Shown in pieces: positions 1 through 8,218 of a stretch of 64,000 nucleotides of DNA (position 1 is the first letter of the stretch; every line of letters starts with the position of its first letter). Position numbers and translations under genes: made by a program. The DNA comes from Bacillota bacterium (lineage in GTDB: Bacteria; Bacillota; Clostridia; Tissierellales; Sedimentibacteraceae). The stretch is from the NCBI GenBank assembly GCA_023453025.1, contig JAEXUD010000066.1, forward strand, positions 69,282-133,281, given 5' to 3'. The notes below the pieces were generated by a model. That model was given only the letters and a program-made list of their open reading frames with translations. It was not told where the DNA came from and searched no databases.

Positions 1-706
1 CAATCGTATTGTCGCGGTAATTGTCGGCGGCATCGCTGTACTTTTTGAAGGATCGGCTCTGCTGCCCAAATACCTTGATGACCTCCATGCCGGAAATGTA
101 CTCAATAATCGTACTCGTCATTTTTTCATTGGCGGCATACCACGAATGCATACGCTTGAACCCGTCCACCATCATGAACACCACCGGGATCATTCCAAGG
201 AGGATTGTAGCCAGCGCCGCAAGCGCCATGCGCCAATCCACAACAAACATCGTGAACAGCACTATTCCGAAGGTAAATAGATTCGCAAATCCCTCAGGTA
301 TGGCATGGGCGAGAATCAGCTCCATTTCCTCGATGTTTTCAACAAAGTTTTTTTTCGCTGCGCCCGTACCATAAGATTGAATGTCACCCATGGACATCTT
401 CAGCATTTTATCAGCTACGCGCCGGCGCATTCCGGCAAGAGTATGGTATGCCAGCTTGTGAGATGCATCAAGCCCCATACCGTTCAGTTGGTTTTTCAGC
501 AGCAGACAAATAAATATTCCTGCTGCCATAGAAAACAGCCAGGGCAGCGAGGGAGTGCTGTCTCCCAAGAACCCATTCAGCACTAAGCTGACGATAAAGA
601 ACGGTGCAACCGAAAACAGCACCGACAAGGTCAAAAATAGAATAGCCTTGGTCATAAGCGGTTTTTTGTCGCCCGCATAAGACAATACACGTAAGTAATC
701 TTTCAT
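1..706 (-). CDS. ABC half-transporter, N-terminal membrane domain (cut by window edge)
   Basis: The reverse strand reads from ATG at 704-706, preceded by AAGGAG, through 235 codons and runs off the left edge. The protein begins MKDYLRVLSYAG and has hydrophobic segments near residues 20-45, 57-70 and 140-180, then a cytoplasmic loop (SGMEVIKVFGQ). This is the usual layout of the transmembrane domain of an MdlB/exporter-type half-transporter; the nucleotide-binding domain must lie outside the window. The gap to the binding-protein gene upstream is only 28 bp, so it is probably the distal part of the same operon. Exporter-fold half-transporters of the YbtPQ/IrtAB type import metal-siderophore complexes, so a role in metal or metallophore traffic is possible here, but that is inference from context and not from the visible part of the protein. 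Confidence 0.85.
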   Translation of the reverse strand, partial: MKDYLRVLSYAGDKKPLMTKAILFLTLSVLFSVAPFFIVSLVLNGFLGDSTPSLPWLFSMAAGIFICLLLKNQLNGMGLDASHKLAYHTLAGMRRRVADKMLKMSMGDIQSYGTGAAKKNFVENIEEMELILAHAIPEGFANLFTFGIVLFTMFVVDWRMALAALATILLGMIPVVFMMVDGFKRMHSWYAANEKMTSTIIEYISGMEVIKVFGQQSRSFKKYSDAADNYRDNTI

Positions 707-734
707 AATACTCCTTTCTTAGGCAGCAACCTGC

Positions 735-2357
735 TTATTTTATTTTGATAGACGCAACCTCGACTTGCACAAGCTGACCGCCGAAGGAATAATCCTCAAT
801 TTTCTCCTCGTTCCACACCGCAAGCTCCTTGGTATAGGAAATCGGAATCATCATCGCGTTGTCATTTATCTCGCGCAAAACAGTATCATACGTCGCCTGG
901 ATCTTAGCCTCGTCCGCTGTGCGAAGCAGTTCATTCATCATATCACCCGCGTTCGGAACAAAGGTCAGCACCTTGCCCGCAACGAAATCAGATACCATTG
1001 CAGGGTTCATCAGATGTATAAAGACATATGGATCGCCGTTCATCAGACCGTAGGTTCTCGAAAGCGCAATGTCGAAATCGTACATTGTCTCGCTATAGAA
1101 CCCCATCATATCCATGCCGATGACAGTAATTTCCATACCGATCTTCTTCAAATCATCGGCGATTGTCAGCGCAAGATCGTCAATCAGAGCAACGCCGGTT
1201 ATATAGATCATTTCACCCTCGAGCTTTATACCGTTCTTTTCGCGAATTCCGTCTCCATCAAAGTCAATCCATCCATCTGCTTCAAGAACCGCAATTGCCT
1301 TCACGGGATCGTAATCTCGTGTTTCCACGTCAACGTCGCAGTATGGCAGGGAGCGCGGGAACAGCGTATCTGCTTTTGTTTCCAGTCCGGAAAAAAGATT
1401 GTCGCAGATTCGCTGTTTGTCAATAGCATAGTTTGCCGCCAGGCGAACACTATGCTCGTTCCACGGTGCTTTAGTCACATTGAATCCGATGTTGCGCGTG
1501 GTTGATACTACTTCAGATACCGCCACGCCAAAACCGGGCGCATCTTTCAGCTCTTTATATGCATCATAAGAAATTTTTTCCGCACCGACAATCAAATCTA
1601 TTTCTCCGTTGCGGAGCGCAAGCTGTTTCGCATCGTTGTCGGGAATCACCTTTACATAGAATTTTTCGAGCGCAGGTTCTTCCCCGTGGTAGTACGGATT
1701 GCGCACAAAGGTGTATGTAATGCCATCCGTTTCTCCTGCGTACATATACGCACCCGTGCCATAGGTTGCGGTCTTTGCCGACTCGCTTGGTTTTCCATCC
1801 GCACCCCTGCCATTCGGCGACGCAATCGCAAGCGGGTTGTACATTGCAAAATCTCTGAGTGCCCCATAATAAGGATTGATGAGCCTTACTTCAAGCGTTA
1901 CATCGTCCAATGCGGTTATTGTTTCAAACAGCATCGATACGGTGCCGTAGCTTCCATTGTACATTCCTAAAATACCCGGAACAGCCTCAAGGCTTTGCTT
2001 AACCGCTTCTGCATCGCAGTCCGTGCCGTCGGAGAATTTTACGCCAGACTTAAGATGGAACGTATAGATAAGTCCATCGTCGGAAACATCCCACGATTCG
2101 GCGAGCCCGGGAACAATAGCACTGTCTTCATATTTGACAAGCGTTTCATAGAAATTCGGCAGATAATACATTGCACTGTAATTTGTACTGTAATCCGGGG
2201 TCAGGGCAGGATAAAAGCCGCCGCTGAAATCCCAGCTTTCGCAAAAGGTAAGCTCATTTGTCTGAGATGAACCATCGGACTGCTGCGCTGAACAACCTGT
2301 CAAGGCCGCAAGAAGCAACGCCGAAGCAATAAAAATCAAAAATATTTTTTTGAACAT
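735..2357 (-). CDS. Family 5 (nickel/peptide-type) extracellular binding lipoprotein
   Basis: Solute-binding protein of an ABC importer, anchored outside the membrane. A start at 2357 (MFKKIFLIFIA) is preferred over a longer reading to 2411 because AAAAGGAG sits just upstream and it gives a clean signal peptide ending in lipobox LTGC (Cys about residue 22). Family 5 features follow: LAESWDVSDDGLIYTFHLK near residues 85-105, GTGAYMY near 200, a VRLAANYAIDKQ segment in the second half, and a C-terminal lobe ending near residue 540, the normal family length. It resembles NikA/OppA-type proteins. It lies 50 bp after the second ATPase gene and before the half-transporter. The iron-box-like palindromes upstream of the operon point to a metal chelate or metallophore rather than a peptide, but the ligand cannot be read from sequence. 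Confidence 0.9.
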   Translation of the reverse strand: MFKKIFLIFIASALLLAALTGCSAQQSDGSSQTNELTFCESWDFSGGFYPALTPDYSTNYSAMYYLPNFYETLVKYEDSAIVPGLAESWDVSDDGLIYTFHLKSGVKFSDGTDCDAEAVKQSLEAVPGILGMYNGSYGTVSMLFETITALDDVTLEVRLINPYYGALRDFAMYNPLAIASPNGRGADGKPSESAKTATYGTGAYMYAGETDGITYTFVRNPYYHGEEPALEKFYVKVIPDNDAKQLALRNGEIDLIVGAEKISYDAYKELKDAPGFGVAVSEVVSTTRNIGFNVTKAPWNEHSVRLAANYAIDKQRICDNLFSGLETKADTLFPRSLPYCDVDVETRDYDPVKAIAVLEADGWIDFDGDGIREKNGIKLEGEMIYITGVALIDDLALTIADDLKKIGMEITVIGMDMMGFYSETMYDFDIALSRTYGLMNGDPYVFIHLMNPAMVSDFVAGKVLTFVPNAGDMMNELLRTADEAKIQATYDTVLREINDNAMMIPISYTKELAVWNEEKIEDYSFGGQLVQVEVASIKIK

Positions 2358-2407
2358 AATTCTTCTCCTTTTAGTTTTTGTATGAAACGAGGCTTGCAGC
2401 CTCATAA

Positions 2408-3196
2408 TCATCTGGTCAATTCGGGGGATTTAGGCAGCAGTGATTCAATGAGCATTCTTGAATATGAATGTCTGAAGTCCGAATATGAACTTGCATTACT
2501 GATCTGCTCTACAATACAGCCGTCCTTCATCACTACAACATGGTCGGAAATATACAGAGCAACGTCAATGTCGTGGGTAATAAACAAAAAAGTGCCGAGG
2601 CTCTCTTCTTTCAGCTGCAAAATCAAATCCAATATCTGTTTCCGAATTGTCACGTCAAGACCGCTGACCGATTCGTCAAACACAACGAATTTTGGCGCGA
2701 CAATCAAAGCCCGTGCAATGCACACCCTCTTAAGCTGACCTCCGCTCAGTTCGTGAGGGAGCCGATCCAGCAGTGCGGAAGGAAGCTGTACCTGATCGGC
2801 AACATTCAAAATCTTTTTGCGCTCATCCCGCTTGCCGGTATTCGTCAGACAACGCAGCGGCTCGGAAATGGAATCATAAACCCGAAGCCGCGGATCCAGC
2901 GCACCTTGCGCGTTTTGTAAAACCATCTGAAACTCCGCCCTCTTAAGGCGCAGTTCCTGTTTTTTCATTGCCAGTATGTTTTTTCCTTCAAGTAATATCT
3001 CTCCGGATGTCGGACTCTCGATGCACACCAGCATACGAGCCAGCGTGCTTTTGCCGCTGCCGCTCTCTCCGACCAACGCATAACTCCTGTGTCCGTCCAA
3101 AGTAAGTGATACCTGTTTAACAGCATCGACGTATATCTTTTGTCCTTTTTTATCCCGCATGACATAGCGCTTTGACAGATTACTGATTTCAATCAT
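2408..3196 (-). CDS. Nickel/peptide-type ABC importer ATPase (OppF/NikE-like)
   Basis: ATP-hydrolysing subunit of the importer. It has Walker A GESGSGKST, signature LSGGQLKR, Walker B VVFDES and the switch His in FITHDID. The start at 3196 follows AAAGGAG and overlaps the stop of the preceding ATPase in an ATGA arrangement, implying translational coupling; a longer reading to 3238 has no ribosome site. At 262 residues it is shorter than many OppF proteins and lacks the long C-terminal oligopeptide extension, as is usual for nickel-type NikE. It pairs with the ATPase at 3193-3981. Confidence 0.92.
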   Translation of the reverse strand: MIEISNLSKRYVMRDKKGQKIYVDAVKQVSLTLDGHRSYALVGESGSGKSTLARMLVCIESPTSGEILLEGKNILAMKKQELRLKRAEFQMVLQNAQGALDPRLRVYDSISEPLRCLTNTGKRDERKKILNVADQVQLPSALLDRLPHELSGGQLKRVCIARALIVAPKFVVFDESVSGLDVTIRKQILDLILQLKEESLGTFLFITHDIDVALYISDHVVVMKDGCIVEQISNASSYSDFRHSYSRMLIESLLPKSPELTR

Positions 3197-3981
3197 AGCT
3201 GCTCCTTTACAAGAAGACTGGCCTTCAAAAGCTCCCATGTATATGGATGTTGCGGAGACGCGAAAATGTCATGTACCGTACCGCTTTCGATAATTTTGCC
3301 TTCTTTCATCACAATCACATCGTCCGCAAGCTTAGCTGCCACGCCAAAGTCATGGGTAACAAGCAGAACGCTGATCCCGTTCTTTTTCATCTTTTCAATT
3401 TCATCCAACACATCATTTTGGTTTTTCACGTCCAGTGCGGTGGTAGCCTCGTCGGCGATAATGATCTCAGGCTCAAGGATGAGCGCCAGCGCAATCACAA
3501 TCCTCTGGAGCATTCCCCCGCTCAGGGTATGAGGATAACTGTTCATTAACTGACTGCAACGCGGGAGGTTTATTTTTTCGAGGGCGTTGCAGCCAGCCAC
3601 AAAGGCCTCTTTTTTTGTTATATTCTTATGCACACGTATGGTTTCCACAATCTGCGAACCGATTTTAACGGTCGGGTCAAACGCCGACATGGGATTCTGA
3701 ACAATCATGGAAATCCGGTATCCGCAAAGCGCACGGATATCCTTCTCTTTCATGGAAAGAAGCTCCGTCCCCCGGTAAAGGGCGCTGCCGGAGATATGAA
3801 ATGTTTTTGTATTGAGCAGTTGGAGAATCGCTTTACAGGTCAATGTCTTGCCGCTGCCGCTTTCTCCTACAAGTGCCAATGCAGAGCTCTTCCGAAGCGT
3901 AAAACCCACATCCTCAACGAGAGGCTGTTCAGAATCATTAAGTCCGATGCAAAGACCTGATACTTTCAGCAGTTCGCTCAC
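3193..3981 (-). CDS. Nickel/peptide-type ABC importer ATPase (OppD/NikD-like)
   Basis: First of two ATPases of the importer. Walker A GESGSGKTL, a Q-loop region IVQNPMSAFDP, signature LSGGMLQR, Walker B IIADEATTALD and VTHDFG are all visible. The protein is 262 residues long. Translation starts at GTG (3979-3981) with GGAGGTGA in front, and overlaps the end of the permease gene by 4 bp. The early end after the ABC core, like NikD, argues for a small ligand such as a metal chelate over long peptides, but only weakly. Confidence 0.92.
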   Translation of the reverse strand: MSELLKVSGLCIGLNDSEQPLVEDVGFTLRKSSALALVGESGSGKTLTCKAILQLLNTKTFHISGSALYRGTELLSMKEKDIRALCGYRISMIVQNPMSAFDPTVKIGSQIVETIRVHKNITKKEAFVAGCNALEKINLPRCSQLMNSYPHTLSGGMLQRIVIALALILEPEIIIADEATTALDVKNQNDVLDEIEKMKKNGISVLLVTHDFGVAAKLADDVIVMKEGKIIESGTVHDIFASPQHPYTWELLKASLLVKEQL

Positions 3982-4802
3982 AGGCTCACCTCCTCAGGCG
4001 AAACAATGTCCCGCAGTGCCTCTCCAAACAGATTAAAGCCCGCCGCCGCAAGCAGAATGCATGCACCCGGATACAGGACGAAGGAAGGATAAGTATAAAA
4101 GTTTGATTTGGCCTCGCTGAGCATTGCACCCCACTCGGCCACGCCTTTTTCAAATCCAAGCCCTAAAAAGGAAAAGCTCGACACCATGAGAATCGCGGAG
4201 GCAATTCCCGTGCTCAGATATACAATACATTGAGGAAGAATATTAGGAATGATATGATGTACAATAATCCCCAGATCACTGCATCCGGCAATCTTTGACG
4301 CAGTCACATACTCCTTGTTTTGCTCAATCTTTGCATATGTTCTGACTACCTTGGCAAACCATACCCATGTCGAGAAAAATACAGCAATAAGGATGTTGCC
4401 AATCCCCTGCCCCAAAGCCCCGACCAGGGAGAGCACAATAACCAGCGGAGGAAATGCCATGAAAATGTCGCATACCACCAAAAAAACGCGTTCGAATCCT
4501 CCTCCGATATAAGCTGCCGCCGTTCCTAACGTAATTCCCATGACTCCGACTGCTAAAAGCGACGGCACGGCAATTCCGAGAGAATACCTCGCACCAATCA
4601 TCAGCCTTGAAAGCACACAGCGTCCCAGCTGATCTGTTCCCAGCGGATACTCTGCGCTTGCGGGCAGGAATTTTTTGAGCACATCTATCTTATTCGGGTC
4701 ATTCGGCATAAGGAGCGGCGCAAAAACGGCAACAATTACAACAAATAGAATAATAATGAGTCCGGCTAAAGCCTGTCCGTTGTGCAGTGTTTTTTTAATC
4801 AT
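3978..4802 (-). CDS. ABC importer permease (OppC/NikC-like)
   Basis: Inner permease of the importer, 274 residues. One membrane segment lies near residues 10-30, and the Opp-C type signature MPNDPNKIDVLKKFLPAS is followed by YPLGTDQLGRCVLSRLMIGA, characteristic of this family. Further hydrophobic segments lie near 75-100, 110-135, 190-215 and 245-265, and an EAA-type loop sits around VTASKIAGCSDLGIIVHHI. The start follows AAGGGGGGAAG; it overlaps the previous permease gene by 8 bp and the next ATPase by 4 bp, so the genes are a tight operon. Confidence 0.92.
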   Translation of the reverse strand: MIKKTLHNGQALAGLIIILFVVIVAVFAPLLMPNDPNKIDVLKKFLPASAEYPLGTDQLGRCVLSRLMIGARYSLGIAVPSLLAVGVMGITLGTAAAYIGGGFERVFLVVCDIFMAFPPLVIVLSLVGALGQGIGNILIAVFFSTWVWFAKVVRTYAKIEQNKEYVTASKIAGCSDLGIIVHHIIPNILPQCIVYLSTGIASAILMVSSFSFLGLGFEKGVAEWGAMLSEAKSNFYTYPSFVLYPGACILLAAAGFNLFGEALRDIVSPEEVSL

Positions 4803-5742
4803 ATAGTCTTCCCCCCTTACCGGATATCTGTGGATTCAGTCGTATGTTGATAAGGTCTGCAAGTGTATTGAAAAAAACAAAAATAAGTGCAATGACCAAG
4901 ACACAGCCGTTAATCGTCGGCAAATCCCGACCGATGATTGCATCGACCAAGTGCATCCCAATACCCTTCATTGAAAAAATACTTTCTACAACAGCACTTC
5001 CCGCCACCATATATCCGAGATATTGGCAAAACATCGTAATCATTGGAGGGAGGGAATTTTTAAAAACATGTCCCCATATAATACGGCTGTTCCCAATCCC
5101 GCGAGCCTTTGCATAAACCACATAATACATGTTAAGGTTAGATAGAATAGCTGCTCTGAAGAGCCGAACAGAAGAAGACGCAATAGGTATCCCAAGCGCA
5201 AGCGAGGGCAATACCATACCGCGGAAGCTCCCATGATCTACCACCTTGAAAACATGGAAGGTAACCGCAAATACCAATAACAGCAAAAATCCCAACCAAA
5301 AATTCGGGATGGAAATACCTAAAACCGTTACCGCTCTTATCAAGTGATCAAAGAAACTATTTTTCTTTATGGCGGAAAGCACGCTGATCGGTACAGACAG
5401 AAATATGATCAAAAATAGGGAAATTCCTACGAGCCGCATCGTAACAGGCAGCTTCTGTGCAATATCAAGGCCGACCGGATTTCTTGTGAGGTATGAAATA
5501 CCCAGGTCACCCTTTACACTGTTGACAATCCAACTGAAATACTGTTGATGCAACGGAAGGTCCAGCTTCATTTCCTTTCGTATCTCTTCAATCTGTGCCG
5601 GAGTAGGATTCATCATGCTCCGACGGGCAAAGGCTTCTGCCGGGTCTGCAGATGACAAATTTGACAGCAGAAAGGACAGTAGAGTTACCCCTATTAATAC
5701 AAGTATCAAGTTCAAAAATCTATTTCGAATATATGTAAACAA
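4795..5742 (-). CDS. ABC importer permease (OppB/NikB-like), first gene of operon
   Basis: Outer permease, about 315 residues, with an N-terminal membrane helix (LILVLIGVTLLSFLLSNL), the DPAEAFARRSMMNP region, and EAA-type loop YAKARGIGNSRIIWGHVFKN. The frame can extend to a GTG at 5769, but nothing resembling a ribosome site precedes it. A TTG at 5740-5742 has AAAGGGG five bases upstream and is the more likely start. It is the promoter-proximal gene of the operon running left to at least position 1. GC content is clearly higher than in the neighbouring genes to the right, which hints at acquisition from elsewhere. Confidence 0.88.
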   Translation of the reverse strand: MFTYIRNRFLNLILVLIGVTLLSFLLSNLSSADPAEAFARRSMMNPTPAQIEEIRKEMKLDLPLHQQYFSWIVNSVKGDLGISYLTRNPVGLDIAQKLPVTMRLVGISLFLIIFLSVPISVLSAIKKNSFFDHLIRAVTVLGISIPNFWLGFLLLLVFAVTFHVFKVVDHGSFRGMVLPSLALGIPIASSSVRLFRAAILSNLNMYYVVYAKARGIGNSRIIWGHVFKNSLPPMITMFCQYLGYMVAGSAVVESIFSMKGIGMHLVDAIIGRDLPTINGCVLVIALIFVFFNTLADLINIRLNPQISGKGGRLYD

Positions 5743-5788
5743 ATTATCCCCTTTCGTCAGGTCAAACACTGATTGTTAGCTAAATTTA

Positions 5789-5806
5789 AGTTAGTCACGT
5801 CTAACT
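5789..5806. promoter_or_regulatory. Palindrome AGTTAG-N6-CTAACT (iron-box-like operator 1)
   Basis: A perfect 6+6 inverted repeat with a six-base spacer, about 47 bp upstream of the preferred start of the first permease. The same architecture occurs at 5879-5896 and in front of sufC. TTAG-N6-CTAA is contained within the classical DtxR/IdeR box, so a DtxR-family metalloregulator is the leading guess for the binding protein. No such regulator gene is in the window. Confidence 0.6.
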
Positions 5807-5878
5807 ATCGTTTAAAAAAATATGCAGTTACTATTCTATTACCAACAATAGAGTTGACACACTCGGATCTCCAGCATA

Positions 5879-5896
5879 GGTTAGATAAGCCTAACC
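5879..5896. promoter_or_regulatory. Palindrome GGTTAG-N6-CTAACC (iron-box-like operator 2)
   Basis: Perfect inverted repeat with the same spacing as the copy at 5789-5806, 90 bp apart centre to centre. On the plus strand a TTGACA (5853-5858) lies 17 bp before the TAGGTT that opens this site, which may be chance because no plus-strand gene follows. Confidence 0.55.
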
Positions 5897-5974
5897 GATA
5901 TACAAAATTATAATTTATGCTTATTACCTTGTCAAGTATTCTTTACCAAAAAAATGTCAAACTTACTTGAAACT

Positions 5975-6001
5975 TAAAAAAATATTAAGGCCAAGAGCCT
6001 T
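5975..6001 (-). terminator. Intrinsic terminator of the second importer operon
   Basis: On the minus strand a short stem (AAGGC/GCCTT, five-base loop, 5987-6001) is followed by AATATTTTTTT. It stands about 20 bp after the stop of the ATPase gene at 6021 and separates the two importer operons. Confidence 0.6.
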
Positions 6002-6020
6002 GCACTTTGTGTTGCCAGGG

Positions 6021-6773
6021 TTATTCTAATCTTCCTTTAAAATATTTATAGGCTTCTATTAACTTTAAACTGTATTCTGTTTCGGCAGTTTCATAAAATC
6101 TTTTAAATTCTTTATGCTCCAATAAATTTCCGTCTTTAATGACCGCAATTTTATCCCAACTGTCTTTTAAAAAATCTATTTCATGCATTATGGAGATTAA
6201 AATTATTTTTTTATCTTCTTTAATTTTATTGAGCAGCCCGTATATTTCTTCACTGCTTTTTTCATCCAGCATTGATGTGCATTCATCAGCTATTATAATA
6301 TTCGGGTTAGTAATCAAAGAGCGTGCTATACACAGCTTTTGCCTTTGGCCTCCGCTGAGGACCTCAACCTTCTCACTCAAGTAATTTAACAGATTCTCGT
6401 CTACATACCCAAGGGCTTCCTCAATGGATATATGCTTATATTTGTTTCTTCTGCAAATAGCCGTTGTTTCCTTTAATGTTTTTAATACTGTATAATTGCT
6501 TTCCAGAGCACTGTACGGGTCCTGAAATATATATTGAATTTTGGCGCATTGATTAAATGGTCTGTTTTTTAAAGCAGTAAGCTGTTTATTGTTTAGCAGC
6601 ACCTGTCCGCTGTCTTGTTTTTCTAATCCAATAATAATCTTTGCAAGTGTCGTTTTTCCGCTGCCGCTTTCACCGACTACTGCAGTGCTTTCACCACAGG
6701 CAAATTCCATGCTGATATTATCCAGCACCTGTTTGTCTCCGTATTTTTTATTTAGATTTATAACCTTAAGCAT
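6021..6773 (-). CDS. Second peptide/nickel-type importer, ATPase (OppF-like)
   Basis: ABC ATPase of 250 residues with Walker A GESGSGKTT, signature LSGGQRQKLC, Walker B IIADECTSMLD and the switch region SIMHEID. It is the last gene of the AT-rich operon 10836 to 6021 and follows the other ATPase by 11 bp. The sequence ends soon after the ABC core, without the long C-terminal substrate-class extension of OppF. Ribosome site is weak (AGAAGTGATAAA), suggesting coupling to the upstream gene. Confidence 0.9.
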   Translation of the reverse strand: MLKVINLNKKYGDKQVLDNISMEFACGESTAVVGESGSGKTTLAKIIIGLEKQDSGQVLLNNKQLTALKNRPFNQCAKIQYIFQDPYSALESNYTVLKTLKETTAICRRNKYKHISIEEALGYVDENLLNYLSEKVEVLSGGQRQKLCIARSLITNPNIIIADECTSMLDEKSSEEIYGLLNKIKEDKKIILISIMHEIDFLKDSWDKIAVIKDGNLLEHKEFKRFYETAETEYSLKLIEAYKYFKGRLE

Positions 6774-6784
6774 TTTATCACTTC

Positions 6785-7411
6785 TTATAGTTTTATTACT
6801 CTGTCACAGAGCTTCATTAAAAAATCATAGTTGTGCGAAACCATTATAATCGAAGTTCGACTTCTGATTTTATTCAGAAAGTCAGCTATTATCTTTGTGG
6901 TAATTAAATCAAGTGCCGATGAGGGCTCATCCAACACCAATAGATTTGGCTTTTTCAGCACACAAAGCATTATTGCGGCTCTTTGCTTTTGACCGCCGCT
7001 CATCATGTATGGGTAATAATTTAATAAATCTTTTTCTAAAGAAAGACCTTCCAGCATATTGCATATTTCATCTTCATTGTAACCAATATTATTGCTGCGC
7101 AATAACAGCTGCACATGATTATTTAAAGTTATTTTAGGGTTTAAGGCATCCTGGCAAAATTGAGGACAATAGCTTAAATAACTATATTTCTCCTTTCCGA
7201 TGCTGCTTAAGTCCTTGTGAAACAGCTCAGCCTTTGTATATGATATTTTACCCCTGAACTCTATCCCAAACAATGAATCCAGCAAGGAAGTCTTGCCGCA
7301 GCCGCTGCTCCCGCTTAAACCGATAAATTCCTTGTCTTTAATTTCTAGATTTTCATATGCAATAATTTTGTTGTCATTATAAGCAATACTATAATCCTTT
7401 AATTCCAGCAT
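6785..7411 (-). CDS. Second peptide/nickel-type importer, short ATPase (OppD-like)
   Basis: ABC ATPase with Walker A GSSGCGKTS, signature MSGGQKQRA, Walker B LLVLDEPSSALD and switch His in MVSHNYD. The start at 7411 (MLELKDY) is chosen because AGAGGAAA precedes it and it begins just after the permease stop; an upstream ATG at 7432 would overlap the permease and has no ribosome site. At about 208 residues it is unusually short for an OppD/NikD subunit and stops straight after the switch region (RVIKL). It is therefore a minimal ATPase, but its motifs are intact. Confidence 0.88.
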   Translation of the reverse strand: MLELKDYSIAYNDNKIIAYENLEIKDKEFIGLSGSSGCGKTSLLDSLFGIEFRGKISYTKAELFHKDLSSIGKEKYSYLSYCPQFCQDALNPKITLNNHVQLLLRSNNIGYNEDEICNMLEGLSLEKDLLNYYPYMMSGGQKQRAAIMLCVLKKPNLLVLDEPSSALDLITTKIIADFLNKIRSRTSIIMVSHNYDFLMKLCDRVIKL

Positions 7412-7421
7412 AAATTTTCCT

Positions 7422-8213
7422 CTATTCTTCAAAGGTTAACAGCGAAAGAGACAGCACATAGACAAATACACATAATATGGCAGGAATCAGGTACCATATT
7501 ATAACATCATCATAAAATAAATTTTCGTAATTCATTGCTGCCTTTATCAGTTTGCCCCATGTTTTAGATAAGGGATCTCCTATTCCGAAAAATGATAAAG
7601 TTGTTTCATACATAACAGCCTTGTTGCATTGCAATATAAAGCATGTGACTGCAACCGGATATAAATCAAAATATAATTTCTTAAACAAATCAACGATATT
7701 GCCCTTCATAAGCATTGTATATTTAACCTTATTTTTTCCCATGCAGCCCATTATTTTTGAGCGTGCTATTTTATAAACTTTCGACCAGGAGAAAAATACT
7801 ATGGAAAGTATTGTATTGATCATATCGGGTCTGGAAAAAACCGCAAAAAACATTATGATTATAATTTCAGGCACTATGAGAAATAAATTGGACAAATGAA
7901 AAATTACCCCATCCACTTTTCCTTTATATAAGCATGATATAAAAGCCAGAATTATACCTGTTAACGTACTTAAGAATCCTGATACCAGCGAAATAAATAT
8001 CGTTGTTTTAAAACCGTTTAACAGCATAGAAAATATATCTCGTCCCATTTCATCAGTGCCGAGCAAATGCATGGACGAAGGCCTCAAAAGCACATCATGG
8101 CTGAAGTCATCTGTTTCAAAAGGCATTATAAAATCACTTGCCAGTGCCGTGATTAAATATAGAATTAATATTATCAGGCATACCTTTTTAGTAACTGTTA
8201 ATTTTGCTATCAT
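7422..8213 (-). CDS. Second importer, permease (OppC/DppC-like)
   Basis: Permease of 263 residues. After the first membrane helix comes the family landmark LLGTDEMGRDIFSMLLNGF, then hydrophobic segments near 70-100, 105-130, 180-200 and 240-260. Its EAA-type loop is poorly conserved (IARSKIMGCMGKNKVKYTML). GAGG lies just before the ATG, and the gene starts 5 bp after the stop of the other permease. It works with the genes on both sides as one importer. Confidence 0.88.
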   Translation of the reverse strand: MIAKLTVTKKVCLIILILYLITALASDFIMPFETDDFSHDVLLRPSSMHLLGTDEMGRDIFSMLLNGFKTTIFISLVSGFLSTLTGIILAFISCLYKGKVDGVIFHLSNLFLIVPEIIIIMFFAVFSRPDMINTILSIVFFSWSKVYKIARSKIMGCMGKNKVKYTMLMKGNIVDLFKKLYFDLYPVAVTCFILQCNKAVMYETTLSFFGIGDPLSKTWGKLIKAAMNYENLFYDDVIIWYLIPAILCVFVYVLSLSLLTFEE

Positions 8214-8218
8214 AGTCC

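Noticed and set aside
735..1505. Long plus-strand open frames opposite the first binding-protein gene
   Set aside because: They are antisense shadows of a clear family 5 binding protein; no ribosome sites and an odd amino-acid composition.
4485..4505. GTTCGAATCC sequence resembling a tRNA T-arm
   Set aside because: Lies inside an intact permease gene; no acceptor, D-arm or anticodon arm fits around it.
5853..5886. Plus-strand TTGACA-17-TAGGTT promoter at 5.85 kb
   Set aside because: No gene follows on the plus strand; the sequence is better explained as part of the operator region.
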